Below are positions 27,290-36,984 of a stretch of 64,000 nucleotides of DNA, in pieces. A program made the translations under genes and the position numbers. This DNA is from CAYGAW01 sp964347945 (lineage in GTDB: Bacteria > Chloroflexota > Anaerolineae > UBA7937 > B3-Chlor): NCBI GenBank assembly GCA_964347945.1, contig CAYGAW010000055.1, positions 1 to 64,000 on the forward strand, in the 5' to 3' direction. Each line of letters starts with the position of its first letter. The first letter of the stretch is position 1. The notes beneath the pieces were generated by a model. That model made no database searches, had not been told where the DNA came from, and saw nothing but the letters and a program-made list of their open reading frames with translations.

Positions 27290-28222
27290 CTAGACTGTCT
27301 GAAACGATGATTCTTCAAAGAGCCCTGCTATGAATTCCTCAGCATCGAACTCCGCCAAGTCATCTAGTTGCTCCCCCGTGCCTACATACTTGATAGGGAT
27401 CCCCAACTCGGAGGCGATGGCGAACACGATACCTCCTTTGGCGGTGCCATCTAGCTTGGCCAAGAAGATACCATTCACATCCACAGCCTCCTTGAAGTTC
27501 CGTGCTTGAGAGAGAGCATTCTGCCCTGTAGTGGCGTCTAGCACCAATAGGGTCTCCTGCGGCGCCCCCGGAATCCGATTCTTGATCACCCGATAGATCT
27601 TTGCTAACTCCTGCATAAGGTTGTATTTCGTATGCAGGCGCCCGGCTGTATCCACAATAAGAGTCTCAGCTTTCCGCGCCTGACCAGCCTGGATCGCATC
27701 GTACACCACTGCAGCGGGATCTGCGCCCGGCTGATGAGCTACGACATCGACGCCTAGCCGCTCCCCCCATATCTGCAACTGCTCGGCGGCTGCCGCCCGA
27801 AATGTGTCCGCCGCCGCCAGTAGCACCTTCCGTCCTTGTTGCTGGTGCCAGTGAGCTAGCTTCGCGATACTCGTGGTCTTCCCAGACCCGTTCACTCCCA
27901 CCACCAGAATGATCCACAAGCCGTCTTGCGTGTCGATCGGCGAACTCACCCCCGCCTCGAAGCTGTCCACCAGCTTCTGCCGAAGCGCGTCCTCCACCAA
28001 ACTAGCCCTATTCAGCCCCCTGGAGCCAGCTTCATCCCGCACAGCCTGGACAAGATCGATCGTCGTGGTCGCACCCACATCTGCCTGGATCAGCAGTTCC
28101 TCAAGCTCCTCCCACACCTCATCCGTCAGTTCATCCTGTGCGAGAAGCTTCCCGATCCGTCCGAAAAACGAGCGCCGGGTCCGAGTCAAGCTCTGTTCAA
28201 TATTCTTTCCTCGTCCGAACAC
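27290..28222 (-). CDS. ftsY: Signal recognition particle receptor FtsY
   Basis: SRP-GTPase at the membrane that receives ribosome-nascent-chain complexes. With GTG 28222 the protein has 310 residues: a short basic N-terminus, a four-helix N domain ('LTDEVWEELEELLIQADVG'), then the G domain with G1 'GVNGSGKTTSIAKLA', 'AADTFRAAAAEQL', G3 'VDTAGRL' and 'TKLDGTAKGG'-like 'AKLDGTAKGG'. The GTG is chosen over an in-frame GTG at 28258 because AGAGGAGA lies just upstream. No acidic A domain. Probably co-transcribed with prfB. Confidence 0.95.
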   Translation of the reverse strand: MFGRGKNIEQSLTRTRRSFFGRIGKLLAQDELTDEVWEELEELLIQADVGATTTIDLVQAVRDEAGSRGLNRASLVEDALRQKLVDSFEAGVSSPIDTQDGLWIILVVGVNGSGKTTSIAKLAHWHQQQGRKVLLAAADTFRAAAAEQLQIWGERLGVDVVAHQPGADPAAVVYDAIQAGQARKAETLIVDTAGRLHTKYNLMQELAKIYRVIKNRIPGAPQETLLVLDATTGQNALSQARNFKEAVDVNGIFLAKLDGTAKGGIVFAIASELGIPIKYVGTGEQLDDLAEFDAEEFIAGLFEESSFQTV

Positions 28223-28278
28223 CTTCTCTCCTCTGCTAACTGGATGTCGGCACCACACTCCGACGAATCACACTTCGA

Positions 28279-28307
28279 ATTATACAAGATGGATTCCCCC
28301 CCTGCAA
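28279..28307 (-). promoter_or_regulatory. Promoter of ftsY-prfB
   Basis: Minus strand: TTGCAG (28307-28302), a 17-base spacer, TATAAT (28284-28279). The predicted start is near 28272, about 50 bases before the ftsY GTG. Confidence 0.75.
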
Positions 28308-28336
28308 CGAGATATGAATGCGCAAAGAAGGGCATT

Positions 28337-28346
28337 GTGCTACAAT
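28337..28346 (+). promoter_or_regulatory. Extended -10 promoter of the GT2 gene
   Basis: TGC followed by TACAAT (28341-28346) forms an extended -10 element with no good -35. It is divergent from the ftsY promoter and gives a leader of about 20 bases. Confidence 0.5.
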
Positions 28347-28373
28347 TGCACGGCGGAAGCAAAGAGCATCAGA

Positions 28374-29099
28374 ATGACTGAGAATGAGCAAGCAGTGTCC
28401 GTGGATTTGGTGATCCCGGTTTACAATGAGGAACGAGCCCTGGAACCGAGCGTAAGAGCTCTGCGCGCGTTCCTCCAAGAACGCTGCCCCTATAGGTGGC
28501 GCATCGTCATAGCCGACAACGCTTCCGTTGACCGCACTCTGGAGGTGGCCAAGACGCTGTCCTCTCTCTACCCGGAAGTGAGCTACCTACACCTGGACCA
28601 GAAAGGGCGCGGCCGGGCTTTGCGACGCGCCTGGCTTGATAGCGAAGCTGATATCTTGAGTTACATGGATGTGGACCTGTCAACAGATCTTGAGGCGTTT
28701 CCGTTGTTGGTCGACGGACTTGCCAAGGAGGGGTACCACATCGCTATTGGCTCACGTCTCAAGCACGGGGCGAGAGTGGAACGGCAGTTGAAAAGGGAGA
28801 TCATCTCCCGGTGCTACAATGTGTTGATCAAGCTGATGTTCCGAAACAAATTCTCGGACGCGCAGTGCGGGTTCAAGGCGCTGACCCGACACGCTGTTCA
28901 AGACCTGGTACCGATAGTCAAAGACCAAGGTTGGTTCTTCGATTCGGAGCTGCTCCTTAGGGCTGAGCAGAAGGGATACCAGATCTACGAGGTTCCTGTG
29001 CGCTGGATCGATGACCCGGACAGTCGGGTTAACGTCTTCCAGACCGCTTGGGGTGACTTCAAGGGACTTGTCAGGGTACGGTTCACCTCCATCGAATGA
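28374..29099 (+). CDS. Family 2 glycosyltransferase, DPM1/ALG5-like
   Basis: A 241-residue cytoplasmic GT-A transferase. The N-terminus 'VDLVIPVYNEERALEPSV', the donor-site 'IVIADNASVDRT' and the DxD-type 'SYMDVDLSTDLEAF' match polyprenyl-phosphate hexose synthases (dolichyl-phosphate glucosyl/mannosyltransferase-like); 'DAQCGFKALTRH' is also characteristic. There is no C-terminal membrane pair. It could make the polyprenyl-phosphate sugar used by the GT-C-type proteins in this window. ATG 28374 is preferred; an upstream open extension would run through the ftsY start and both promoters. Confidence 0.88.
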   Translation: MTENEQAVSVDLVIPVYNEERALEPSVRALRAFLQERCPYRWRIVIADNASVDRTLEVAKTLSSLYPEVSYLHLDQKGRGRALRRAWLDSEADILSYMDVDLSTDLEAFPLLVDGLAKEGYHIAIGSRLKHGARVERQLKREIISRCYNVLIKLMFRNKFSDAQCGFKALTRHAVQDLVPIVKDQGWFFDSELLLRAEQKGYQIYEVPVRWIDDPDSRVNVFQTAWGDFKGLVRVRFTSIE

Positions 29100-29237
29100 G
29101 TTGCCAGAAGAGTAGAGAATGCCTTGGTCAGTGACTTGCCTGAAAACGATGGGGAGTGAGCGATTATCTTCACCCGTCGGTCTCGACAGATTCTGCGCCC
29201 CTCTACCCCGCAACCGACCCCGTAGCTGGAGCGAGTG

Positions 29238-29522
29238 ATGGTCATCGGCGTATGCACGTTGGTACTAGACATACCTAGCAGCCATTCGCTGAAGGACAAA
29301 CGTCGTGTCGTGAAATCGATTCTCGCCAAGGTGAGGAATCAGTACAACGTCTCCATCGCCGAGGTAGAAGCCAACGACTCCTGGCAATCGGCCGTGGTGG
29401 GCATTGCCTGCGTTTCCAACGATGCGAGTCACGCCCACGGCCTACTCAGCAGAGTAGTCGAGACTATCAGCAACACCAGATTCGAAGCCCAGGTCGCCGA
29501 CTACCACATAGAGATACTCTAG
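29238..29522 (+). CDS. DUF503 family protein (YlxP-like)
   Basis: A 94-residue protein of the DUF503/YlxP family, recognised by 'SHSLKDKRRVVKSIL' and 'FNVSIAEVEAND' type sequence ('YNVSIAEVEANDSWQ'). Related proteins often neighbour translation genes and the role is unclear. ATG 29238 follows GGAGCGAG; an in-frame GTG is one codon earlier. The 138 bases before it show nothing further. Confidence 0.88.
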   Translation: MVIGVCTLVLDIPSSHSLKDKRRVVKSILAKVRNQYNVSIAEVEANDSWQSAVVGIACVSNDASHAHGLLSRVVETISNTRFEAQVADYHIEIL

Positions 29523-29622
29523 CGCCCGTTCCTCCTACCGCCTGCTGACTCCATCACTTCGCTGTCTTGCGTCGACGTGTGACTCGTGTGATTATGTAAA
29601 TGATCCGTCCGTGCTCGGCAGA

Positions 29623-31371
29623 TTATGTCAACCGCCCCCTTCTCACCCGATCAACGATCAAGATGCTTGCTACGAGAAGCAAGCCGCCTACGGACAGAGC
29701 CGAGCCCAGCAGGCGACTGGGAGTGTGACCAAAGCGGATCGCAACGCGATGGTCGCCCGCGGGGACGCGGAGCGTAATCAACCCATGAGGCCCCGTAGGA
29801 TGGATTTCCACTTCTTGATCTTCCACGTAGCCGCGCCAGCCCGGGAAGTAGTAAGTGTAGAACTGCACTTCAGTCTCTGCGGGTGTGCTGACGAGCACCT
29901 CTTCGGAGGCCCCACCATGCCTGATGTTCTCTACCGTCGCCCCTTCCAGCAAGGCCCTGGCTTTGACCAGCGGCTGTCCTGACAGGTATTGCTGAACCAA
30001 GGGAGTGTTGTGAGGTTGCTCCGTCACCCAGGCCGTCATCCCTACCCTGTCCGGGGGATAGAAGGACTCAAAGTCAATGATGGCCACTGGCTGCTCTGAG
30101 CGAGGAGACGGCGCAGTGTACTCGGGGAGCGTATAGTTGTGACTGGCCAAGATGACCACTAGTAGCAGGACACCTACCCCAGCGCTCCACGCGAAACGCG
30201 GCTGCCGTCGCTCGGCTGGAACAGCGTGCACCGCTGCCCCGCTCAAGAAGGACATTGTGAGTGCAGCCAGGCCGAGCAGCCGCCACGGAAACTGGATGAA
30301 AGCGGCCAGCGGCAACACCTGCCAAACCGGCAGAGCGACTGGCACCATGGCCAGCACGATAACCAGCGAGGCGGCGAAGAAGAACAGTACGTGCCCTTTG
30401 CCGCTCACTCCTTTCCACAACGAGCAGGTCACCCCCACTATCGCCAACGTGGCAGCCGCGAGCCCCAATTGGAGCGACATCTCATCGTTCAAGCCCTCGC
30501 CGGCATATCCATAGCCCCAGAAAGGCGAAAAGAGCTGCGAAGGATACACAAAGTGCTTGGCGTATCCGAAGCTGCCCTGAGTCCATTGACTCTCCACAAT
30601 GTAGCTCTTCTCGGCCAGCATGGGCACGAGGAAAATCGAGCTCAGCATCAAAGCCAGGGCCGCTGCTGCTATGGAAAGCCCCGTAGCCCGCAGGAATTCC
30701 GCCCAACCAAGCCGGAGCCTCGAGATTAGTAGGAAGCCTACGTAAGGCACCAGCAGAATTGTGAAGATGAGTGCTGTGGCTGCGTGGGTGAGAAAAAGCG
30801 CGGCATACGCCAGGCTTGCCAGGACGAGACGGCGCACGGACCACCGCTCTGCCAGGTCATGGAAGCCCACCAGGATCAAGGGCAAGAATGCGAAGGCAAA
30901 CGACTCCACGAAAGCGCTGCGCACGTATACATCCAGCAGGCGATAGGGTATGAACATGTACACAATCGCCGCCAGCACACCTGCGTCCCCTCCCAGCACC
31001 CTCTTGGCATAGGCGTACATGGTCAGCCCAGAGAGGACAAAGCCCAGTATGTAGGTCGCCTTGACAGACGCTGTGAGACTCGCACCCATCAGGTGAAACA
31101 CTTCGGCTACATAGTAGGCCAGCGTCGAGTAGATATTGAACAATGGATAACCATACCCGAGCGCAAAATCCACGCCCCATCGAGGATAAAGCACGCCATC
31201 TCTTATCGCCTGGTCAAACTGGTTCAGGTAGAAAACGCTGTGAGGAGCGTCATGGGCGTTGAGGAAGTAGGGAGGTCCGACAAGGGGAGCCCAGGCGAAA
31301 GTCGACAGGGCCGCGATGAGAACTACGTTCCAACTGAGCCGCTTGCTCAGCCTCTTCCGAAGATCCGTCAT
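29623..31371 (-). CDS. PTPS-related polytopic membrane protein, copy 1
   Basis: A 582-residue protein with about 11-13 membrane helices and an extracytoplasmic C-terminal beta domain. The first loop reads 'AHDAPHSVFYLNQFDQAIRDG' and then 'YPRWGVDFALGYGYPLFNIY'. This pattern matches the '6-pyruvoyl-tetrahydropterin synthase-related' membrane family (PF10131 type), whose acidic residue after the first helix resembles GT-C transferases. The pterin name is historical and no such activity is implied. Last of three tandem paralogues; likely a polyprenyl-sugar-using transferase, unproven. Confidence 0.75.
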   Translation of the reverse strand: MTDLRKRLSKRLSWNVVLIAALSTFAWAPLVGPPYFLNAHDAPHSVFYLNQFDQAIRDGVLYPRWGVDFALGYGYPLFNIYSTLAYYVAEVFHLMGASLTASVKATYILGFVLSGLTMYAYAKRVLGGDAGVLAAIVYMFIPYRLLDVYVRSAFVESFAFAFLPLILVGFHDLAERWSVRRLVLASLAYAALFLTHAATALIFTILLVPYVGFLLISRLRLGWAEFLRATGLSIAAAALALMLSSIFLVPMLAEKSYIVESQWTQGSFGYAKHFVYPSQLFSPFWGYGYAGEGLNDEMSLQLGLAAATLAIVGVTCSLWKGVSGKGHVLFFFAASLVIVLAMVPVALPVWQVLPLAAFIQFPWRLLGLAALTMSFLSGAAVHAVPAERRQPRFAWSAGVGVLLLVVILASHNYTLPEYTAPSPRSEQPVAIIDFESFYPPDRVGMTAWVTEQPHNTPLVQQYLSGQPLVKARALLEGATVENIRHGGASEEVLVSTPAETEVQFYTYYFPGWRGYVEDQEVEIHPTGPHGLITLRVPAGDHRVAIRFGHTPSRLLGSALSVGGLLLVASILIVDRVRRGRLT

Positions 31372-31405
31372 TCGATTCCAGCAACCTACTCTGGGAGAGA
31401 GAAGT

Positions 31406-33220
31406 CTATCCTCGCGACTTCCTTCGCCAATAGATTTGCCATCCCAAGACAGCGAAGACCGCCAATAGGCTCAGCCAAGACAGCCACCTGCTCACCACCC
31501 GCACCGGTGTGTCTTCGAACCGCAAGAGGAGATAGTACTCTCCCACCGGCACCCACACCGAGACTCGACCCAGGCTGCCATGGGGCAACACCTCCAATTG
31601 CCTTTCTATCTTGCCTTCCGGCCCTGTCAGCACATAGGCCTGCCAGCCGGGATAGTAGAAGATGTCGAAGATGATCCTCCCCTCCTCTTCGGCATGCACC
31701 CAAAGCTTGTGATAGACGGTGCCTGTATCCCGAAGATCAATCGCCAGACGTCTCCGAGGCTTGGGCAGCGACCCCAGGTCAACCTTCAGATCGGGAGCTT
31801 CACCTTCGATCGTCACGTGCTCTGCAAAAGACGACCATTGAGGCACCTCGTGGGTCCAGGCCACCGAGCCTGTCATCTGGTCGCTACTCTCCATGAAACG
31901 CATCATTCCGGTCAGGGAAACCGGGCCCTCGGCCGGCTCTATGATCTGAGGCGACAGATAGGAATAGCTGCCGAAGATGACCAGCACGATCAAGGCCAAG
32001 GTCGCTACGGCGGCTGGGCGCTTGCCATTGCCATCCGATGCCGCCATGACAGAACCTCCCAGGAAGGCGACACACGGCATCACCAGGGCCAGCAGGCGCC
32101 ACGGGAACTGTGCGAAGATCACGATGGGCAGCAGCTCCCAGAATGCCACGGAGGCGGCCAACATCAAGAACGTGATGACCACCAAAGCCGCCTGGAAGAA
32201 CAACACCATTCGTCTTCGCACCTGGTTCTTGAGCCGTGCCACCGCCGCAATGGAAAGCACCGAAAGGACAAGTGGCACTGCCCCAATCTGGAAGGGCAGC
32301 TCATCATGCGGCCCCGGTCGGCTCAGACCGTAGCCCCAGAACGGGGAAAAGAACTGGAAGAAGTAGACGAAATCGTCTCGATAGTCGTAGTAGCCGCCCA
32401 GCCACTGGTCCAGCCGCACGTACTTGAATTCCGCGGCCATCGGGAGCCAGAAAACGGCGCTCAAGCCAAACCCGAGGACTAGCGCGACAACGGGCATGCT
32501 GGCGTTGCGCGCCATGGACTTGCCCATCAACATCCACCATTCCCCTCTCGAAGATGTCGCTTGGCCGGCATCCTGCCACGATTTGGCGAGCACCAGGAAA
32601 ACGAGGTAGATGCCCAAGAAGGGCGAGAAGAGAAGCAAGAGCCCGTTGTGCGAGAATACGAGTCCAGCATACGACAGCGCAGCGCCCAACAAAGCCACGG
32701 GACGGGGACTCTCGACAGTCTCGTAGAAACACCATAGGACCAGGGGGAAGAAGACCAGGGCTACCGACTCAGCGAACGCTCCGCGCACGTATACGTCAAG
32801 TATGTGATAAGGGACATACACATATAGGAGACCTGCTATCAGACCAGCAGTGCGACCCAGTATCCTCCGCACAAAGAGGTACATGGTCAAGCCGGAAAGC
32901 ACGAATGCCAGGGCAAACACTACCTTTATGGCCGCGGTGAGATCCAGGCCCAACAGGTGGAACGACTCGGCAAGGTAGAATGCCAGAGGGCTGTAGATGT
33001 TGAACAGAGGGTAGCCGTATCCGAAGGCGATGTCGGGGGACCACCGGGGATAGAAGATGCCGTCGCGGATGGAACGATCGAACTCATACAGAAAGTAGAC
33101 GCTATGCCGTGCGTCATGAGCCCCCCAGAAGAACCCTGGCTGAAACAACGGCGCGATAGCAAAGACTGTGAGCGCCATCACCAAGATAATGTTGATGTCG
33201 AAACCCTTGACCTTGGTCAA
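31406..33220 (-). CDS. PTPS-related polytopic membrane protein, copy 2
   Basis: A 604-residue paralogue of the gene downstream. It has the same loop ('AHDARHSVYFLYEFDRSIRDG', then 'GYGYPLFNIYSPLAFYLAESF'), about 12 helices and a C-terminal domain ending in 'YYPGWQAYVLTG' and a last membrane helix. The TTG start has GAGGGA 6 bases upstream. The 34-base gap to copy 1 and 44-base gap to copy 3 suggest one transcript and tandem duplication. Confidence 0.75.
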   Translation of the reverse strand: MTKVKGFDINIILVMALTVFAIAPLFQPGFFWGAHDARHSVYFLYEFDRSIRDGIFYPRWSPDIAFGYGYPLFNIYSPLAFYLAESFHLLGLDLTAAIKVVFALAFVLSGLTMYLFVRRILGRTAGLIAGLLYVYVPYHILDVYVRGAFAESVALVFFPLVLWCFYETVESPRPVALLGAALSYAGLVFSHNGLLLLFSPFLGIYLVFLVLAKSWQDAGQATSSRGEWWMLMGKSMARNASMPVVALVLGFGLSAVFWLPMAAEFKYVRLDQWLGGYYDYRDDFVYFFQFFSPFWGYGLSRPGPHDELPFQIGAVPLVLSVLSIAAVARLKNQVRRRMVLFFQAALVVITFLMLAASVAFWELLPIVIFAQFPWRLLALVMPCVAFLGGSVMAASDGNGKRPAAVATLALIVLVIFGSYSYLSPQIIEPAEGPVSLTGMMRFMESSDQMTGSVAWTHEVPQWSSFAEHVTIEGEAPDLKVDLGSLPKPRRRLAIDLRDTGTVYHKLWVHAEEEGRIIFDIFYYPGWQAYVLTGPEGKIERQLEVLPHGSLGRVSVWVPVGEYYLLLRFEDTPVRVVSRWLSWLSLLAVFAVLGWQIYWRRKSRG

Positions 33221-33264
33221 TACAGTCCCTCAAACAGGAGCATTGCGTCCACGGCCTCCACAGC

Positions 33265-34839
33265 CTACTCTAGAGTTATGACGGTACCGCGAGTGGATAC
33301 TGGCAGCCTCTCACGGGTGTCTGGATCGTACACGCCAAGCTGGATCCTGTATCCCTTGCGCGGACCCTCAACATCTATCTTCAGTTGGTGTTCGTCCACC
33401 ACTATCTCACCCATCTCCCACGAACTTGTGGGCTTCTCACCCTGCGCTGGCATGGCATCGCTCTGTCCCCAAATCGTGCCTTCGGGGTCGACAACGTGCA
33501 CGAACACAGTGTAGTCCGTCCCCATCGGTCTTAGCGCCTGCCAATACAGGGTTAGCCGCACTGTCGCTCCGTGAAGCAGAGGACCTTCCCGCCGATAACT
33601 CAGTAGAGTCATTTCATCCCCTACTATTGCCAGCGGCGCCGCACCGACTTCCACGTCCGTGAAATGCGGGGTCAGATAGCTGTAACTTGCCAGGACCGTC
33701 AACGTCAGCAAGACCGCCTGCCAATGAAACCGACCTAGCTCCCGGGCCAAGCCCACGGCGCCTCCCGAAGCCGCCGCCATACTCAGACCGACGAGAGCCA
33801 GAAGCTGCCATGGGTATCGCAACAGTAACGAAAGCAGGCTGATCCGCCAGATGAGAGCCGCGGGATGGAGCAGCAGCAGAACCATGACGAACGATGTTGT
33901 CACGAAAAACCCTACTCGTCTCACCACCGTGGGATCCGCTTCTCCTGCCCCCAGCCAGAGCATGCCAGCGAACAAGGTCAAGCCTGTGGCCACCAGGCCC
34001 ACCTGGAGCGGCAATGTGTCGTCCCAGCCCGGCAGACTAGCCCCGTACCCCCAGCTTGCCGACAGCAGCTGGAAAGGATAGACGAAGTGCTGCCAGAAAT
34101 CCTCCCCGCTCTGCAAAAGGATTCCGTGTCTCAACGCCATCGGTAGTTGCAGAAGCATGGCAAGACCCAGGCTTGCCGGTAACAGCAGAAGCGCCTGTCC
34201 TCTCGCTCGCCGGGAGGGAGAGAGGACCAAGACGTAGGCGAGCAAGAACAGGACAAACAACAGTGCTAGTCCAAGGTTGGTCAGCGCCAAAGAAGCATGC
34301 AGCAGAATGGCCGCCACACCCCATAGCGCGGCCCTCTGGGACATGAACTTCTCATAGCACAGAAGGATGAAGGGATAGAGCACGAGAGCCCAGGCCTCGG
34401 CAAAGGCACCTCTCACATACACTGTGGCCAGATGATAGGGCAGATACGTGTAGACGACGCCTGCTACCAAGCCTCCTCGAGAACCGTAAAGTTGCTTTCC
34501 CAGCAGGTACATGCCAACACCGGAGGCCACGAAGCTGATGAGATAGACACCCTCGATCGCTTGCACACCTCCGATCCCTAGCCACCGCAGAAACTCGGCG
34601 ATGAGGTAGGGGACGGGCCCTTCTCGCGTGAGCAAATCCCACTCCCCCGCGGCACTAGGCAGCCAACCCCAATTGCCCCAAAGATTGCGCTCCAGGTCAT
34701 AAAGATCGAAGACGGGCAGGAAACCGGAGTGGGATTGATGGAAGCCGGGGCGGGTCAAGGGAGCGAAGGCGAAGACGCTAAGGAGGGCTACCAATACGAG
34801 GTTGACGTCCAGCCGTATTCGAAACTCTGACCACTTCAT
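33265..34839 (-). CDS. PTPS-related polytopic membrane protein, copy 3, with beta-sandwich module
   Basis: A 524-residue divergent paralogue. The first loop differs ('FHQSHSGFLPVFDLYDLERN') and lacks the HD pair of the other two, though the later 'YLPYHLATVYVRGAFAEAWAL' is shared, so its active-site acid may be changed. The C-terminus (about 415-510) carries the same beta module as the DUF2723 protein: 'VRLTLYWQAL', 'DYTVFVHVVD', 'PTSSWEMGEIVVD', 'GYRIQLGVYD'. It is the first of the three copies, 81 bases after an alcohol dehydrogenase gene. Confidence 0.72.
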   Translation of the reverse strand: MKWSEFRIRLDVNLVLVALLSVFAFAPLTRPGFHQSHSGFLPVFDLYDLERNLWGNWGWLPSAAGEWDLLTREGPVPYLIAEFLRWLGIGGVQAIEGVYLISFVASGVGMYLLGKQLYGSRGGLVAGVVYTYLPYHLATVYVRGAFAEAWALVLYPFILLCYEKFMSQRAALWGVAAILLHASLALTNLGLALLFVLFLLAYVLVLSPSRRARGQALLLLPASLGLAMLLQLPMALRHGILLQSGEDFWQHFVYPFQLLSASWGYGASLPGWDDTLPLQVGLVATGLTLFAGMLWLGAGEADPTVVRRVGFFVTTSFVMVLLLLHPAALIWRISLLSLLLRYPWQLLALVGLSMAAASGGAVGLARELGRFHWQAVLLTLTVLASYSYLTPHFTDVEVGAAPLAIVGDEMTLLSYRREGPLLHGATVRLTLYWQALRPMGTDYTVFVHVVDPEGTIWGQSDAMPAQGEKPTSSWEMGEIVVDEHQLKIDVEGPRKGYRIQLGVYDPDTRERLPVSTRGTVITLE

Positions 34840-34920
34840 CTACCAGCGGATCCCTCTACCAACCGAACGACGGTCCGCACCCTTCTGTTGCCACTCTCCT
34901 CATGATGGTGCAGTAGACAC

Positions 34921-35943
34921 TCACGGAATGATCACGATTTTCAACGACTCAGTCGCCTGAGCCGCCAAGAGTATGGCATCGTCCACCTCATCCAGCCCGA
35001 ACCGATGGGTGACCAGATTCTCTGCGCGAACTCTGCCTCGGCGGATCAACTCCAGAGCGGCCCGCGTGTCGTCAGGTGCGCACGAGTACGTGGTGACAAG
35101 GGTCTTCTCACCGAAGAGCAGGTCATGCACCTCCACTGGCAAGGTGGCTCCTGGTGGCAGTGGCGCGTAGATGAGCACTGTACCGCCTTTCCCAGCAAGC
35201 CTCAAACCCTGCTGCATCACTGAGACGCTACCAGGCGTCACGATCACCAGGTCTGCACCCACGCCCTCGGTCAATTCCAGAACCTGGCTGTCCCAATCGG
35301 GCGCGGTTGCGTTGATAGCGAAATCTGCCTCGAACTCCAGCGCCCGCTGTAGACGGTACTCCACAAGATCCGTGGCTACGATCAAGCTTGCGCCCCATAT
35401 CCTGGCCAACTGGGTGAAGAGCAAGCCACTCACCCCAACTCCAATGACCAGGACTGTGTCACCTGTCCGCATGCGGACTCGCTTCATGCCTCGGAGGGCA
35501 CAGGCCGTAGGCTCAATCAGCGTAGCCTCCTCAAACCCGAGATGCGTGGGCAGCTTGAGCACGTCTCGTTCCACATTGATGGCCCTCACGCGGATGTATT
35601 CCGCGAACCCACCAGGGTAGATGCCGTTCTCTCTAAAAGTCGAGCAGGAAGAGTAATTCTCACGCCTGCAGTAGTGACACACAAAGCAAGGGACGTGATG
35701 ATGAGCGAAGACCCTGTCGCCAACTGCGAACCCTTCCACCCCGCTCCCCACCCGGGAGACGAAACCCGCTGGCTCGTGCCCCAACACCACGGGAGCCTTG
35801 CTGTCCGCATACCACTCCATCAGATCGCTCCCGCAGAGGCCACAGGCTTTCATCTGCACCAGCATCTCTCCACGGCCGATCTCAGGTATCGGCATGTCCT
35901 CCAGTCGAATATCTTCGCGATTGTAGTACCTCGCTACTCTCAT
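34921..35943 (-). CDS. Zinc-dependent alcohol/polyol dehydrogenase (MDR family), copy 1
   Basis: A 340-residue medium-chain dehydrogenase. The catalytic zinc site has 'CGLCGSD' and 'GHEPAG', the structural zinc lobe is 'CFVCHYCRRENYSSC', and the Rossmann fold has 'VIGVGVSGLL'. It resembles sorbitol/threonine-dehydrogenase-type enzymes acting on polyols or sugar derivatives with NAD(P). The exact substrate is unknown. It follows copy 2 by 18 bases, and the pair with a cupin suggests a short sugar-oxidation pathway. Confidence 0.85.
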   Translation of the reverse strand: MRVARYYNREDIRLEDMPIPEIGRGEMLVQMKACGLCGSDLMEWYADSKAPVVLGHEPAGFVSRVGSGVEGFAVGDRVFAHHHVPCFVCHYCRRENYSSCSTFRENGIYPGGFAEYIRVRAINVERDVLKLPTHLGFEEATLIEPTACALRGMKRVRMRTGDTVLVIGVGVSGLLFTQLARIWGASLIVATDLVEYRLQRALEFEADFAINATAPDWDSQVLELTEGVGADLVIVTPGSVSVMQQGLRLAGKGGTVLIYAPLPPGATLPVEVHDLLFGEKTLVTTYSCAPDDTRAALELIRRGRVRAENLVTHRFGLDEVDDAILLAAQATESLKIVIIP

Positions 35944-35961
35944 GCCTGTGTCCGAACCATC

Positions 35962-36984
35962 CTAGGGGATGATTGCCATCTTGATCGCCTGGCCTGCCGC
36001 GACCATCTGCAAGGCCCGCTCCACATCCCTGAGGGACAGCTGTCCGGTTATCAGAGGCTCTGCCTTGACCACTCCAAGACGCAGTAGCTCAAGCGCCTTC
36101 CGAACCGTGTGGGGCGTGTGATGAAATACTCCCTTGATGGTCAACTCACCGTAGTGCAGTTGGCCCGTGTCCAACGGTATCTGTGTCCCAGCAGGACAAC
36201 CGCCGAACATGACCACGCTTCCACCCTTGCGAACTAGTCGCAGGGCCATTTGCCAGACCTCCGGTGCTCCAGCAGTCTCGATGACTACGTCAGCTCCTCG
36301 GCCATCGGTCAAATCCCCCACTACCGCGAATGGGTCCTCGGTCTCCGGATTCACTACTCTGGTTGCACCCAATTCACGGGCCAGCTGCAATCTCTTCTCG
36401 TTGAGGTCAATCACCACGATCTGCTCCGACCCTCTGTGCACCGCCAGCTGAAGGTGCATCAGACCGATGGGTCCGCCTCCTCCGGCGATCACCACGCTGT
36501 CGCCAGGAGAGATGCCAGCAGCCTCATTCCCCAGGACGACGCAGGCTAGCGGTTCGACAAGGGCCGCCTCCTCGTACGATAGACCAGGCGGAATCTCATA
36601 GACGTTCCGCTCCACGATGCGTGCAGGCACTCTGATGTACTCGGCGAAAGCACCCCAGTTGAACAAGATGTCGTCACAGAGATTCTGCTTCCCACGCTTG
36701 CAGAAGAAGCAGCTGTTGCAAGGAGCAGAGTTGGCAGCCACCACTCTCGCACCCTCGGCGAATCCCGTCACCCCATCCCCGACCTCGCATACATCACCTG
36801 AGAACTCATGGCCAAAAAGCATCGGTGGCTCCATCAGGTGATGCCCTCTGCGGTAGGTCTTGACGTCTGTCCCGCAGGTCAAGGCTGCCTTGACCCTCAC
36901 CAGCAACTCGCCTGGATCAATCGCGGGCAGGTCCACCTCCTGATAGCTCAGCCGGCCTGGTCCTAAGTATACTGCCGCTTTCAC
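35962..36984 (-). CDS. Zinc-dependent alcohol/polyol dehydrogenase (MDR family), copy 2
   Basis: A 340-residue paralogue of the downstream dehydrogenase, with 'LTCGTDVK' and 'GHEFSG' for the catalytic zinc, 'CNSCFFCKRGKQNLC' for the structural zinc and 'IAGGGGPIGLM' for the cofactor. The start is taken as GTG 36984, which overlaps the cupin stop as GTGA and gives the family N-terminus 'VKAAVYLGPG'. A longer frame to 37047 runs inside the cupin gene. Similar length and zinc sites but clearly diverged from copy 1, so different substrates are likely. Confidence 0.85.
   Translation of the reverse strand: MKAAVYLGPGRLSYQEVDLPAIDPGELLVRVKAALTCGTDVKTYRRGHHLMEPPMLFGHEFSGDVCEVGDGVTGFAEGARVVAANSAPCNSCFFCKRGKQNLCDDILFNWGAFAEYIRVPARIVERNVYEIPPGLSYEEAALVEPLACVVLGNEAAGISPGDSVVIAGGGGPIGLMHLQLAVHRGSEQIVVIDLNEKRLQLARELGATRVVNPETEDPFAVVGDLTDGRGADVVIETAGAPEVWQMALRLVRKGGSVVMFGGCPAGTQIPLDTGQLHYGELTIKGVFHHTPHTVRKALELLRLGVVKAEPLITGQLSLRDVERALQMVAAGQAIKMAIIP

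Noticed and set aside
27873..28373. Upstream extension of the GT2 frame to 408 residues
   Set aside because: It runs antisense through ftsY and across both divergent promoters; the family N-terminus begins at 28374.
30784..32482. Plus-strand frames of about 300 residues
   Set aside because: Antisense to the PTPS-related membrane genes, as expected for GC-rich third positions; no domain or SD.
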